A stretch of 64,000 nucleotides of DNA from Xanthomonas vesicatoria ATCC 35937 (GTDB lineage Bacteria; Pseudomonadota; Gammaproteobacteria; Xanthomonadales; Xanthomonadaceae), in assembly GCF_001908725.1 (NCBI RefSeq), contig NZ_CP018726.1:62001-126000 (forward strand). The letters are read 5' to 3'. Below are positions 8,391 through 17,151 of the stretch, piece by piece; position 1 is the stretch's first letter; every line of letters begins with the position of its first letter. The position numbers were made by a program, and so were the translations under genes. Under the pieces are notes generated by a model that saw only the letters and a list, made by a program, of their open reading frames with translations, did no database searches and was not told the origin of the DNA.

Positions 8391-11300
8391 ATGGAAACCA
8401 ATGCCGCTACCTCTCCCTGCTGGTTCGACAGCCTTCGCAACATCAAGTCGTTAGGCGAAACCAAAGAACGCCCAGGATCGCTTGGTGGTCTCGCTGCAGC
8501 CCGTCGCGAGTGCTTGGCGCAGTACTTTACTCCGGATGATGTAGCGGCCCTGATGTGGCGCATCCTCATTCCAGAGATGGACAGCATTCGCCAGCGCACT
8601 GGCTGCAAGGTCAGCGTGATCGACAACTCCATCGGCAAGGGATCCCTGATTCAGTTTGCCCGCGCAGACCAACACAAGGTCGCAGGATTCGACATCCATG
8701 GCGAAAGCTTGGAAGCACTGGGCAAAGCGCTAGAAGCGGCCGGGGTCGAGCACGACCTTCTATGCGCCGACATGACAGATGTACGGCCTAAGCGATACGA
8801 CATTGCTTTGGCCAATCCACCGTTCTCAGTGCACCTTCAGAGCGTCCACATGATGGACTACGCCTGCACGTCATACGGTCGCTTCGGACCCAATACCTCA
8901 GCCATGTCGCATCCCTATGCGCTGGCGCAGGCTCTGGAAGCAGCAGAGATCGGAGTGGTGCTATTGCCAACCACCTACGCTCACCATGCATGGAATCAGC
9001 ACGAATCAAGTGCTCGATTTCATGCGCTTGTTGACTTACCGGCTCGCACCTTCATTGACCAGGGTACCGCGATAGAGGTCAGCTTGATCGTCTTTGGCGC
9101 CCCAATGGATCAGTTGCCAGTCCAGGTGGTGATGTCGGACCTTGCAGATGTCCTCCCGGATCTCAACCTGGGCTCGGGTTGGCGAAAAGAGCGCCGCGGA
9201 CCCAAGCAACTGGCCTTGCGCCGAAGTGAAGGCGCAGTCCAGTGCATCCACCTGCCGGTGACTGGCGACAAGGCCGTGCGCGTGTTCCGCGCTGGCCGGA
9301 ACATACGCCTGGGTTTCAGCTGCGGGCTGATACAAGCAAAGGTGATGAATGGTCTGCTTCGTGGCCCTGTAACGCGCTCGGAGCAGCACCGATACCCGCG
9401 CGGCGTGAACTATCTGGGGGAGGGCGCACTGATCATCGGCGCCTACCTATTGCAGGATGACCCGGTGGCCGCGCTGCAAGCAACCGTCACCCGGATTGCT
9501 GACCTGGGCGGAAGCCCGGATGTGGATCCCGGCTTGCTGGGTTACATGCGTCGTATGGCTCGCCGTGTGCGGATCGATCGCACGCCTTTACGGCACGTTG
9601 TTCGCTCGGATGCGGTCTGCACGTCGGTTGGCATTGTTCAGGCCACGGCAAAAGCTAATGTCATCGTCAACCCGAAAGTATGGGTCGGCCCAGTTATTCG
9701 GCGAGGCGATTCAGTGTCTCTCCATTGGGACGGCTACAAGTACACCTTCCTTACGGAAGACGGTCAGCATTCACTGGTGATGGAGCCGGCGGAGTGCGCC
9801 AAGAAGTTCGACATTGAAACTGCCGTGGCCGACTCGGGCTGGACCGACGCCCATCCCGGTCGGCTTACGACATTCCCCGCTCTTGCGCGTTGCCGCGAAG
9901 CCCGGTTCCAGGGGGTAGGTCTCGACGCCGTGGGACTTTGGGATTTCCAGCGCGAGGATGCGATGGAGATCACCACCAGCCGCGGCGGCGTGTTCGCCGG
10001 CGAGATGGGTTGCGGCAAGAGCTACATCAGTGCGGCCGTCGCGATGATGGGCGGCCTTAGGAATGCGGTGGTCGTGGAGCCACACCTGATTGAGGAATAC
10101 ACCGATCAGCTCAAGGCAGCTGCCATTGATGAATCGTTGTGGCAGGTAATCGAAACGGAGGCAGACGCACGCAGGCTCAAGGTGCTCAACATTGTCAGCT
10201 ACAACACTCTCCGTAAACAGCTTCCCGGTCGCAAGCGGACGTTCTCCCACTTGCTGCGCCGACGATTCAATACCGTTGCTTGTGACGAAGGTCACGCACT
10301 GAAGGCCGAAGAAAGTCTGCGCACTCAGGCGGTCTGGCAGCTCTCGCCCAAGCGTCGATATGTCTTCACTGGAACACCTATTCCAAATCTGGTGCAGGAT
10401 CTGCTGGGCTTGGTCGGATGGGCAGTTGGCAACAACAACGCAGTCAATCCATACGGTCGCCGTGGTCTATACATCGAGCCGCGCTTGCTCACGTCCATGG
10501 ACTATTGCGAACGCGCCGTCGATCGCTTCAGCGAACAGCATTGCGTGTTTGAGTGGGTTACCGCTGAGTGGATCGACGGCCTGACCAGTGGCGGCAAAAG
10601 GCAAGTGCCGAAGATCAACAACATCCAACGGCTGCGTGAGTGGCTTGCGCCGGTGCTTAAGCGGCGCATAGTGGCCGAGCCGGATGTTTCCAAATACTTT
10701 AAGGCGCCGGTCTGTACTAGCAGCATCACAACGCTGGATTGGGATCACGACCACCTTGCGTATTTCTTGACCGTGGCCGATGAGTTCAGCGAGCGCTACC
10801 GGCGGATGAAAGCTGATGCCGAGCAGGGTAGAAGCAGTCTCAATATGGTTGCGCTGTTGGCCCGCATCAGCGCAGTACTCAAGGCCGGCAACCAGCCCAG
10901 CTACAAGAACGAATACTTCGGCAGCTACATGCCGATGACCAGCAAAGAGCGATACCTGATCGAGAGGGCGAGCAATCTAGCTGCTGCGGGTCGCAAGATT
11001 TTGCTGTATGTCGATGGTCCGGAGATGAGCGAGCGGATTGCAGCAGAACTGAACCACCGTGGTGTCCACGCGGTACCATTCCACGGCAAAAGTAGTATCA
11101 AGTCCCGGACTCGCAGGATGAATTCGGAGTTCCGCTACGGCCCAGCATCGGTCCTTGTTGCCAGTTACGGGACAGGGCAGACGGGACTGAATCTGTACCA
11201 AGCCAACTACGTCCTCCTCGCTGTTCGTGCTTGGAATTCGAAGACAGAGCGACAGGCGATTGCGCGAACATTGCGCCCCCAGCAGACCAGCGAGGTACAC

Positions 11301-11537
11301 GTAGAGTTCGTACATCTTGGCGGATCGCTGGATGAGTATCAGGCGCAGGTCTGCCAATGGAAGCAAGTTTCAGAGTTCGAAGCCATCGATCTTCTTGAGC
11401 CGGAAGAAGTCCTCGATGACTACAAGCACCTCGACCGGATCATCAATGAGTTCGTGGAAAGGCTTGCTGCGCGCCAAGGAATACAGGGCCGCGACTACCG
11501 CCAAGCAACTAAGGCAGAGATCAGACATGCGGCATAG
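8391..11537 (+). CDS. fused N6-adenine methyltransferase and SNF2-type helicase
   Basis: The 1048-residue product has two parts. The first 330 residues look like an adenine-N6 methyltransferase, with a Tyr-Phe-Thr-Pro entry motif (about 45-48), an S-adenosylmethionine loop-like Asp-Asn-Ser-Ile-Gly-Lys-Gly-Ser segment (about 79-86) and a catalytic Asn-Pro-Pro-Phe motif (142-145). From about residue 515 there is a SNF2/SF2 ATPase with P-loop Gly-Glu-Met-Gly-Cys-Gly-Lys-Ser (about 538-545), Asp-Glu-Gly-His (about 631-634), Thr-Gly-Thr-Pro and a C-terminal helicase lobe containing Gln-Thr-Gly-Leu-Asn and Arg-Thr-Leu-Arg-Pro-Gln. No nuclease domain is visible. It could modify and remodel element or target DNA; a restriction, anti-restriction or replication role is undecided. 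Confidence 0.8.
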   Translation: METNAATSPCWFDSLRNIKSLGETKERPGSLGGLAAARRECLAQYFTPDDVAALMWRILIPEMDSIRQRTGCKVSVIDNSIGKGSLIQFARADQHKVAGFDIHGESLEALGKALEAAGVEHDLLCADMTDVRPKRYDIALANPPFSVHLQSVHMMDYACTSYGRFGPNTSAMSHPYALAQALEAAEIGVVLLPTTYAHHAWNQHESSARFHALVDLPARTFIDQGTAIEVSLIVFGAPMDQLPVQVVMSDLADVLPDLNLGSGWRKERRGPKQLALRRSEGAVQCIHLPVTGDKAVRVFRAGRNIRLGFSCGLIQAKVMNGLLRGPVTRSEQHRYPRGVNYLGEGALIIGAYLLQDDPVAALQATVTRIADLGGSPDVDPGLLGYMRRMARRVRIDRTPLRHVVRSDAVCTSVGIVQATAKANVIVNPKVWVGPVIRRGDSVSLHWDGYKYTFLTEDGQHSLVMEPAECAKKFDIETAVADSGWTDAHPGRLTTFPALARCREARFQGVGLDAVGLWDFQREDAMEITTSRGGVFAGEMGCGKSYISAAVAMMGGLRNAVVVEPHLIEEYTDQLKAAAIDESLWQVIETEADARRLKVLNIVSYNTLRKQLPGRKRTFSHLLRRRFNTVACDEGHALKAEESLRTQAVWQLSPKRRYVFTGTPIPNLVQDLLGLVGWAVGNNNAVNPYGRRGLYIEPRLLTSMDYCERAVDRFSEQHCVFEWVTAEWIDGLTSGGKRQVPKINNIQRLREWLAPVLKRRIVAEPDVSKYFKAPVCTSSITTLDWDHDHLAYFLTVADEFSERYRRMKADAEQGRSSLNMVALLARISAVLKAGNQPSYKNEYFGSYMPMTSKERYLIERASNLAAAGRKILLYVDGPEMSERIAAELNHRGVHAVPFHGKSSIKSRTRRMNSEFRYGPASVLVASYGTGQTGLNLYQANYVLLAVRAWNSKTERQAIARTLRPQQTSEVHVEFVHLGGSLDEYQAQVCQWKQVSEFEAIDLLEPEEVLDDYKHLDRIINEFVERLAARQGIQGRDYRQATKAEIRHAA

Positions 11538-11760
11538 CGAAAACTACGACGTGATGGTCAACGAACAGACAGTGGTCTTGCGTCGACAGGGCAGCTCAAT
11601 CCCATCGGTCGCGAATATCCTCGGCTCGGAAGTGGACAAGGAAGGGGTAAGGACTATTTGGCTAGATCGCCTTGTACATCGCGGCGCAGTCGTCAGTCTC
11701 AATGACAATTGGGTGGCCAGTGGCGCAATCTCGACAGTGCTGACCTGTTGCGCCCAATGA
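11527..11760 (+). CDS. small hypothetical protein overlapping the helicase gene
   Basis: The 77-residue frame starts at an ATG 11 bases before the helicase gene ends, with a GAGAT-like site upstream. It contains a conserved-looking core (Val-Val-Leu-Arg-Arg-Gln then Ile-Trp-Leu-Asp-Arg-Leu) but no recognised domain. The overlap suggests translational coupling to the methyltransferase-helicase. Confidence 0.5.
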   Translation: MRHSENYDVMVNEQTVVLRRQGSSIPSVANILGSEVDKEGVRTIWLDRLVHRGAVVSLNDNWVASGAISTVLTCCAQ

Positions 11761-11761
11761 C

Positions 11762-11778
11762 CCCCTAAACCCGCTTTC
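11762..11778 (+). promoter_or_regulatory. C5-A3 box, copy 1
   Basis: A sequence reading CCCCC-TAAACCCGCTTT lies 11 bases before the start at 11789. Related boxes precede the genes at 50174 and 52646. Function unknown; it may be a promoter or leader element. Confidence 0.3.
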
Positions 11779-11788
11779 CCAAGCCGCG

Positions 11789-12379
11789 ATGGGCGGTGCA
11801 GCCTATACGTACCGAGTTTCCACGGTACTGACCAACTTGAACAGCGCGCCCACCACAGAACTAAACTGCCGCCTCTGGCGCCACCAGGCCATCCTGCAAT
11901 GGATCATCGGACCCTGCACCTATGTGCTGCGAGCAGGTCACTTACACGGGTACTCACGCGAGCAGGGCTTGACGGGGTTGTACGTACTGGACGGCCACAA
12001 CGGCAATCTGTTCTTCGAGCCTATGGAGTCCAAAGAGGATCTGGTCGAAGCAGGCCGCCTGATGGCGCTGAAGCAGAGGCTGTTTGAGCGTCAGGTCAAG
12101 CTAGCTTGCCTACGCGAGAATTCCTGGACCTTGGAGGATGGCTACTTCCACATCGGAGCAGCCGTGGAAAGGCTCGTTGTTGGCCTGGCCCCGACCGTGG
12201 AGATCTTCGACCTGACCAGGATGCGAGTAGCCGTGCCCCTCTCGCGCGTACAGAGCGCGGCTAAGTTCGTTGCGCACCCCGAGCTGCCATGCATTGCCTT
12301 GTCGCAGCGTCTGCACACCACTGAGTGCGAGCCGCGTCAGTGGGACATGCTTGCCGAAGCATCGCGGAAGGTCGGATGA
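11789..12379 (+). CDS. hypothetical protein
   Basis: This 196-residue soluble protein has no recognised domain and no signal peptide. Its middle carries a charged helix (about residues 75-110) and the rest alternates short strands and helices. No good Shine-Dalgarno precedes the ATG, so the true start could differ by some residues. Its stop overlaps the next start (ATGA), so the two genes form a pair. Confidence 0.5.
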   Translation: MGGAAYTYRVSTVLTNLNSAPTTELNCRLWRHQAILQWIIGPCTYVLRAGHLHGYSREQGLTGLYVLDGHNGNLFFEPMESKEDLVEAGRLMALKQRLFERQVKLACLRENSWTLEDGYFHIGAAVERLVVGLAPTVEIFDLTRMRVAVPLSRVQSAAKFVAHPELPCIALSQRLHTTECEPRQWDMLAEASRKVG

Positions 12380-12792
12380 ACGAACTGCTTGTCGCCTTGG
12401 TCCACGGCGGAAACTGGACTGCCCGGGAGCGACGCATCGGCCGATGGGTACGCCACATCCTACTGGTACTGCTGACTGTTTCTGCGCTGGCATGGAATCA
12501 CCACTGGCAACAACTGGGAGCACAGAATCTGGTGTGGACGAACTGGGTCAACGCGCAGTGCAAGACGGGGCTTCGCGAAGTCTGCATGTCGTATGTGGAC
12601 TTTGCCCGGCCTTCCGGTATGCCCTCCCAAAAGTTCTGGTCCGCGCATCCAGACCTGGCAGCAACGGCTGAATGTGTCGAGCGCATGGGGTGGCTAACCC
12701 TGAGCGTGGGCAGGCAGGACTACACCGGGTTGCTTGAGAAGTGCGTGGCTCCGCCAACAAAGCAGCAAGAAGTGCGCACGCCGCACTCGTAG
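12376..12792 (+). CDS. hypothetical single-pass membrane protein
   Basis: The 138-residue product starts at the ATGA overlap with the previous gene. One hydrophobic segment (about residues 25-42) follows an Arg-rich N-terminus, so the N-terminus should be cytoplasmic. The remaining 90 residues would be periplasmic and contain four cysteines that could form disulfides. No family is recognised. Confidence 0.55.
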   Translation: MNELLVALVHGGNWTARERRIGRWVRHILLVLLTVSALAWNHHWQQLGAQNLVWTNWVNAQCKTGLREVCMSYVDFARPSGMPSQKFWSAHPDLAATAECVERMGWLTLSVGRQDYTGLLEKCVAPPTKQQEVRTPHS

Positions 12793-12807
12793 GTCTGATC
12801 GACGGCA

Positions 12808-12907
12808 GAGTGAGGACACCAGCCAGCGCTGTCCTCTCTCCATCGCTGGTCACGAACAGGAACTCCTGTGCCGCCGGATGGACGTACCCGGCCAACCCAC
12901 CAGGAGT
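12808..12907 (+). promoter_or_regulatory. structured leader of the sliding-clamp gene
   Basis: A stem of 7 bp (12812-12818 with 12830-12836) extended by 3 bp is followed by a small hairpin ACAGG/CCTGT (12856-12860 with 12865-12869). The strand ACTCCTG (12862-12868) is also perfectly complementary to CAGGAGT at 12901-12907, which is the Shine-Dalgarno of the clamp gene. The two pairings exclude each other. Confidence 0.5.
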
Positions 12908-12913
12908 GATCCC

Positions 12914-14038
12914 ATGCACATCACCACCACCCGTGAAGACCTCCTCGCGGCGATTGCACCCCTCATGTCGGTAGCTCAGCGCAGAACGAAGTCCCGTAAC
13001 GGACACGCGAACCTGACAATCCGTGCTGGTGAAGGCACACAGATCCACTTCAATACATCAGACGAAAACTCGGACATCTGCACCGCCTCGACTGCCACTA
13101 TTCGTGAGCGTGGGGAAATTGGTGTCTCTGCCAAGCGACTGAGCGACATCATGCGAAGCTTCGCATCCGGTTCTCTGGTCGAAATGCAACGCAAGGGCAA
13201 CTTCCTCAACATCAAACTTGACGGAAGCCGGTTCTCCATCAACTGCGACGGCCCGCTCGCACCGGTGACACGCCAAGCCGCCAAGACAGGCCAAACGACT
13301 GGCAAGTTCGACCTTGCCGCCGATGAGTTCAAGTACCTTCTTGATGCTGCTTGTTCAGGCGTCGCGGGTCTCGGTAGCGATTCCAAGCTTCCGCAAGGCG
13401 TGCTGTTCCACCTGACCGGGGACCGCCTGCGACTCGTAGGCACTGACGGCGGACGCATGGCCGTCGCCAGCACCAGCATCAATACTCTGCAAGCAGAAAA
13501 GCTGGTGCTTGGACACAATTCGGTGGCTGACATCCGCACTTTGCTTTCCAAAGCAAGAAGCGATGAGCAGATCGGCTTCAGCTGGGGCAGCGGTATGGCA
13601 CACATCAAGACTACTTACGCCGATCTCCATGTGGGTGTCTTGGCCAACACCTACGTCGATTACGAGCGCATCATGGCAGCCAACACGGTCAACCCGTTTC
13701 ATGTCGGACTGGCGGACCTGCGCGAAATTCTGACGCGCACCCTCATTCTCAGTACGGCGGTAACTGTCAAGCTCACCGGCCGAACATTGAGCTTCATCAC
13801 CGCAGACCAGGCCAGCAGGAGCCAGGGGCAGGAGAGCATCGAGAGCATTGAGCTACCAGCTGACGCGCGTCGCGTTAATGACTTCGCCATCAGCGTCAAC
13901 GCCCAGTATCTTCTGGATGCGCTCAACGCCGTGCGCGGTGAATCTGTGCATCTTTCGGTAAGCAAGCCAGATACCCCTTTGATCGTATTGGCAAACGGAG
14001 GCGATGCAAGGGTCTACGTTATGCCGGTCCGCATTTAA
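12914..14038 (+). CDS. dnaN: DNA polymerase III beta subunit (sliding clamp) homologue
   Basis: The 374-residue protein has the length and three-fold repeated domain layout of bacterial beta clamps. Recognisable landmarks are the N-terminal start with a helix feeding into a long strand, a Thr-Asp-Gly-Gly-Arg-Met-Ala segment at about residues 179-185 (matching the domain-2 Thr-Asp-x-x-Arg-Leu-Ala motif) and a C-terminus ending Tyr-Val-Met-Pro-Val-Arg-Ile, close to the family's Met-Pro-Met-Arg-Leu tail. The clamp tethers polymerase to DNA. The start follows an AGGAG site that may be sequestered by its leader. An element-borne clamp could serve element replication or error-prone polymerase recruitment; no polymerase gene lies in the window. 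Confidence 0.85.
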   Translation: MHITTTREDLLAAIAPLMSVAQRRTKSRNGHANLTIRAGEGTQIHFNTSDENSDICTASTATIRERGEIGVSAKRLSDIMRSFASGSLVEMQRKGNFLNIKLDGSRFSINCDGPLAPVTRQAAKTGQTTGKFDLAADEFKYLLDAACSGVAGLGSDSKLPQGVLFHLTGDRLRLVGTDGGRMAVASTSINTLQAEKLVLGHNSVADIRTLLSKARSDEQIGFSWGSGMAHIKTTYADLHVGVLANTYVDYERIMAANTVNPFHVGLADLREILTRTLILSTAVTVKLTGRTLSFITADQASRSQGQESIESIELPADARRVNDFAISVNAQYLLDALNAVRGESVHLSVSKPDTPLIVLANGGDARVYVMPVRI

Positions 14039-14361
14039 CCGGGAGAGTAAGACTCACCCGCGAGTGCTCTGCGCGCTCCTTCGCAAGTGCGGCTATAGCT
14101 GCGAATGAGCGAATCGGTCCAGAGCAGCACCTCTCAGCCGATCAGAGCTGCCGCGAAGTGAGTGTCGCCTGTGCCAGCCGTGTTAGGACAGCGGGACAAT
14201 TCTCACCTCCCGTCCAGGGCGCGATACCGAACTATCGTGCAAGGTCGGCAGTGCGCGGGGTGGTCATAGCAATCGGTATGCGAATGCAGGAACTGTCCAC
14301 CCCTAAGTACCTGCCGTCCCGAGAGCGATTCTTGTGGAATCCCTGACGACTGGACAACCGA
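14039..14361. other. gap between clamp and parB with an imperfect palindrome
   Basis: No credible gene. TTCGCA and TGCGAA (14080-14085 and 14100-14105) flank an inner GCTATAGC palindrome. The location directly upstream of parB makes it a weak candidate for a centromere or operator site, but nothing confirms that. Confidence 0.3.
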
Positions 14362-16122
14362 ATGAGTGAGCACCTCGGAAATGCGACCTACACCACTTCA
14401 CTTCCCGTGAGCACAGTGCGCGTCCGTTCCGGCCACAACCCGCGCCGCCGATTCAACCAGGAGGAGCACGACGGCCTGTGCCAGACGCTGCGCGAGGAAG
14501 GGCTGCTGCATCCCATTGCTGTGCGTAAGCTGGGCGGGGAGGAGTTTGAGATCATCGCTGGCGAGCGCCGATGGCGTGCTGCCAAGGATATCGGCTGGGC
14601 AAGCATCGACGCCAAGGTGTTCATTTGCTCAGAGCAGCAGGCTCGGCGTATGGCTCGCATCGAGAACCTGAAGCGGGTGAATCTGAGCGTTCCGGAAGAA
14701 GCCTATCTGGCACAGGACCAGCTCGACGACTGCGAAGGCGACTATGAGCAGACGGCGCGCGTGCTCGGCTGGACCGTCGCGAAACTCCGCCATCGAATGC
14801 AGCTACTCCACGCATCGAAGGCGGTCATGGATGCGCTGATGGACAGGGCTATCCAGGTCGGCCATGCCGAGCTTCTGAGCACGCTCCCCACAGAGAAGCA
14901 AGACGACGTTCTCGGCAAGGTTATCGAGCACAGGGCGTCTGTCGCGCAGCTGCGCGAGCAGCTGCAGGGCGTATCGATTGCGTTGGCACAGGCCAAGTTC
15001 GATCTGGAAGGCTGCCGGGATTGCCCGCACAACTCCAGCCAGCAGAGCAGCTTGTTCGCTGAACACATCGAAGCGGCACGCTGCACCAACTCTGGCTGCT
15101 TCTCGACCAAGACGGTTGCGTGGGTGAATGGGCGACGCCAGGAGCTTAAAGACGGTTATGCGGTGGTGGAACTGCGTACCGAAGTCATCCCGGGTAAGAC
15201 AATCCCGCTAGTGATGCAGGGGGACTACGGCGTAGGAAAGGCCCAGTACGATCAGTGCCGTGGCTGCGCCTTCAGGACATGCGTTCTAGACAATACGGTG
15301 GGTAAGACTACCGGCAACGTCGAGGGTCCTCTGTGCGGGAACGCCACATGCAACACGGAAAAGGTGGCTGCGTACAAGGCGGCATCGGCTCCCACTCCGA
15401 AGGCAGCAGCCCCGCTGGTCGAACCGGCGAAAGGGCAGCAGCAAGCCGTGCAGGGCTTGAGCAAGAGGTCTGCGTCCACTGGCGACCAGGCAAACGGCTC
15501 AGTACAGCAGGCGCCATCTCAGCCGATTGCCATTCCGAAGGCGGCTAAATTGGCCTACCAAGCCGTTGTGCGGCGCGGCGCGGCGCACATCGTGCCCACC
15601 GAGCCGCGCGTGCTGCTGGCGCTTGCCGCTTACGGGCTGTTCCAGCTGGGTCGGTCGAACTCTGGCCTGACCGATAGCGTCCTGCCGCCCAAGGTGCGGG
15701 CTATGACCGGCAGCAGCGAGCGCATTGGCCGCCTGCTTCTGATGGATAAGGGTGACTTGCAATCTCTTCTGGTAAATATGGCCTCGCAGTTCCTCACGGA
15801 GAACCCGGAGAACTACGTGCGCGATGTCGATCGGAGCCGTATCAACCGGGTGATCGTGAACACCTTCGAGGTGGACATGGCTCAGCACGTGACTGTGAAC
15901 AAAGAGTTCCTCGCGTGCCACACGATCCCCGCCATCCACCTTGTGCTAGATGAAAGTGGTTTCGCCACATGGCACAAGGCGCAACCGGAAGGCGAGAAGA
16001 AGCACAAGGCTTTGCTCGCATTGGACAAGAAGAAGCTTATCGAGGGTGTGCTCAAGGCCGGATTTGATTTTAGTGGCTACGTACCCTCTGGCGTCCGTAC
16101 CGATCTGGTGGCGAAAGTCTGA
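14362..16122 (+). CDS. parB: PRTRC system ParB family protein
   Basis: The 586-residue protein begins with a ParB/Srx-type domain (about residues 14-105) carrying an Asn-Pro-Arg segment and the Gly-Glu-Arg-Arg-Trp-Arg-Ala motif (67-73) used in nucleotide binding. A helical DNA-binding region follows (about 110-200). Two cysteine clusters (C218, C221, C241, C246; then C299, C302, C307, C325, C330) suggest zinc binding. A Pro/Ala linker precedes a C-terminal domain. At nearly twice the size of chromosomal ParB, it fits the PRTRC ParB family, and it heads a compact operon with E, C, F, B, A and ThiF genes. A matching ParA is not in the window. No strong Shine-Dalgarno precedes the ATG. Confidence 0.85.
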   Translation: MSEHLGNATYTTSLPVSTVRVRSGHNPRRRFNQEEHDGLCQTLREEGLLHPIAVRKLGGEEFEIIAGERRWRAAKDIGWASIDAKVFICSEQQARRMARIENLKRVNLSVPEEAYLAQDQLDDCEGDYEQTARVLGWTVAKLRHRMQLLHASKAVMDALMDRAIQVGHAELLSTLPTEKQDDVLGKVIEHRASVAQLREQLQGVSIALAQAKFDLEGCRDCPHNSSQQSSLFAEHIEAARCTNSGCFSTKTVAWVNGRRQELKDGYAVVELRTEVIPGKTIPLVMQGDYGVGKAQYDQCRGCAFRTCVLDNTVGKTTGNVEGPLCGNATCNTEKVAAYKAASAPTPKAAAPLVEPAKGQQQAVQGLSKRSASTGDQANGSVQQAPSQPIAIPKAAKLAYQAVVRRGAAHIVPTEPRVLLALAAYGLFQLGRSNSGLTDSVLPPKVRAMTGSSERIGRLLLMDKGDLQSLLVNMASQFLTENPENYVRDVDRSRINRVIVNTFEVDMAQHVTVNKEFLACHTIPAIHLVLDESGFATWHKAQPEGEKKHKALLALDKKKLIEGVLKAGFDFSGYVPSGVRTDLVAKV

Positions 16123-16196
16123 GTGCAAGACTCTCGCACCCGCATGCGTCTATGCGGGGCCACGGCATGCTGACAACACATCCACGGAGACTCCCA

Positions 16197-16739
16197 ATGT
16201 CCTTCATCGCCAATGTCCTGCCGCTGCTAAAGCATGGCTCCTCGTTGTCGTTGACCCTGAAAGAGGTCGGCGGCCAAATCCAGATTCTCATCGAGCCGCA
16301 GCTGGCTAAGCTGGACCCGGACACCACTGACGAAGTTGTCGCTACGTTGCAGGCGGCGCTGGTGCATCCGGTGCGCGTCCTTGCCGAGCGTGATGCCACA
16401 GACGCCACCCTACTCGAAATCTTGACTAAGCTCGCGCCGTCCTATTCGACCCTGGGCGACCAGTTGGCCGAACATCAGCAGCGAATCGAGGACGCCGCAG
16501 CTGCCGCTCGTGCAAAAGCCGCTGAAAAGGCCGCAGCCAAGCCGGCCGGCAAGGCGACTCCCTCCAAAGCGACGAACAAAGCCGCCACACCTGCAACGTC
16601 TGCCAGCGCCAGTAACACCGACGACAGCGGTGGCGACGATGATGCCAACGGAGACGACGCGGGAGATAGCCCGGTTGCCACGCCAAGCGAAGCTCCGGCG
16701 GCCCCGTCGCCCTCCACCGCCAGCTTTGAACTGTTCTGA
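16197..16739 (+). CDS. PRTRC system protein E
   Basis: The 180-residue protein starts at an ATG after ACGGAGA. The N-terminal 80 residues (a leading Phe-x-x-x-Leu-Pro-Leu-Leu, then Ser-Leu-Thr-Leu, then Pro-Gln-Leu) match the PRTRC E pattern. After a short helix the C-terminal 90 residues are Ala/Lys-rich and then Asp/Gly-rich, a flexible tail with alternating basic and acidic blocks. The molecular role of protein E is not known; its constant place between ParB and the ubiquitin-like protein C suggests a structural or regulatory part in the complex. Confidence 0.8.
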   Translation: MSFIANVLPLLKHGSSLSLTLKEVGGQIQILIEPQLAKLDPDTTDEVVATLQAALVHPVRVLAERDATDATLLEILTKLAPSYSTLGDQLAEHQQRIEDAAAAARAKAAEKAAAKPAGKATPSKATNKAATPATSASASNTDDSGGDDDANGDDAGDSPVATPSEAPAAPSPSTASFELF

Positions 16740-16750
16740 GGAACCAAGCC

Positions 16751-17146
16751 ATGACCACAACTGCATCGACCCTGGAACGTCGCTTCCGCTTTGGCGTCAC
16801 CACCCTCGCGGACCCCGACCCGTCCCTCCCGCCGCTGGAAGCGCTGCGACTGCACGTCAAGTCCTATGCCTTCCTGCAATCAGCTGGCCTTGGCGAGCCA
16901 GTGGTGGAAGGTGATTTGCTCATCTATCCGGTCCAGAAGCCGACCGTCCAGACCAAAGGCGGGAGTAGAAAGGCCGCGCCCCAGGTTCGGGCTTCGCTGG
17001 ATGAGATCCTGGCATGGGGCAGTGAAACGGCCACGGTGGATATGGACCAGCCCGCACGCTGGAACGCTATCGCGGCGATGACTCAGCAGTGCGCCACGGC
17101 CAAGACCAATCCCCTGATCGACTCTCTCCTCATCCCGATGGCGTAA
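16751..17146 (+). CDS. PRTRC system protein C, ubiquitin-like, with C-terminal extension
   Basis: Residues 8-67 match the small PRTRC C/Prok_Ub beta-grasp family, including the Leu-Ala-Asp-Pro-Asp-Pro-Ser segment (19-25) and a final strand Gly-Asp-Leu-Leu-Ile-Tyr-Pro (54-60). Family members are usually about 70 residues and end near a glycine. Here a Thr-Lys-Gly-Gly motif falls at residues 68-71, exactly where the family normally ends, and 60 further residues follow. This resembles a ubiquitin precursor whose C-terminal tail must be removed to expose diglycine; the JAMM protein in the same operon is an obvious candidate protease. The gene lies 11 bases after protein E. Confidence 0.8.
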   Translation: MTTTASTLERRFRFGVTTLADPDPSLPPLEALRLHVKSYAFLQSAGLGEPVVEGDLLIYPVQKPTVQTKGGSRKAAPQVRASLDEILAWGSETATVDMDQPARWNAIAAMTQQCATAKTNPLIDSLLIPMA

Positions 17147-17151
17147 CACGC

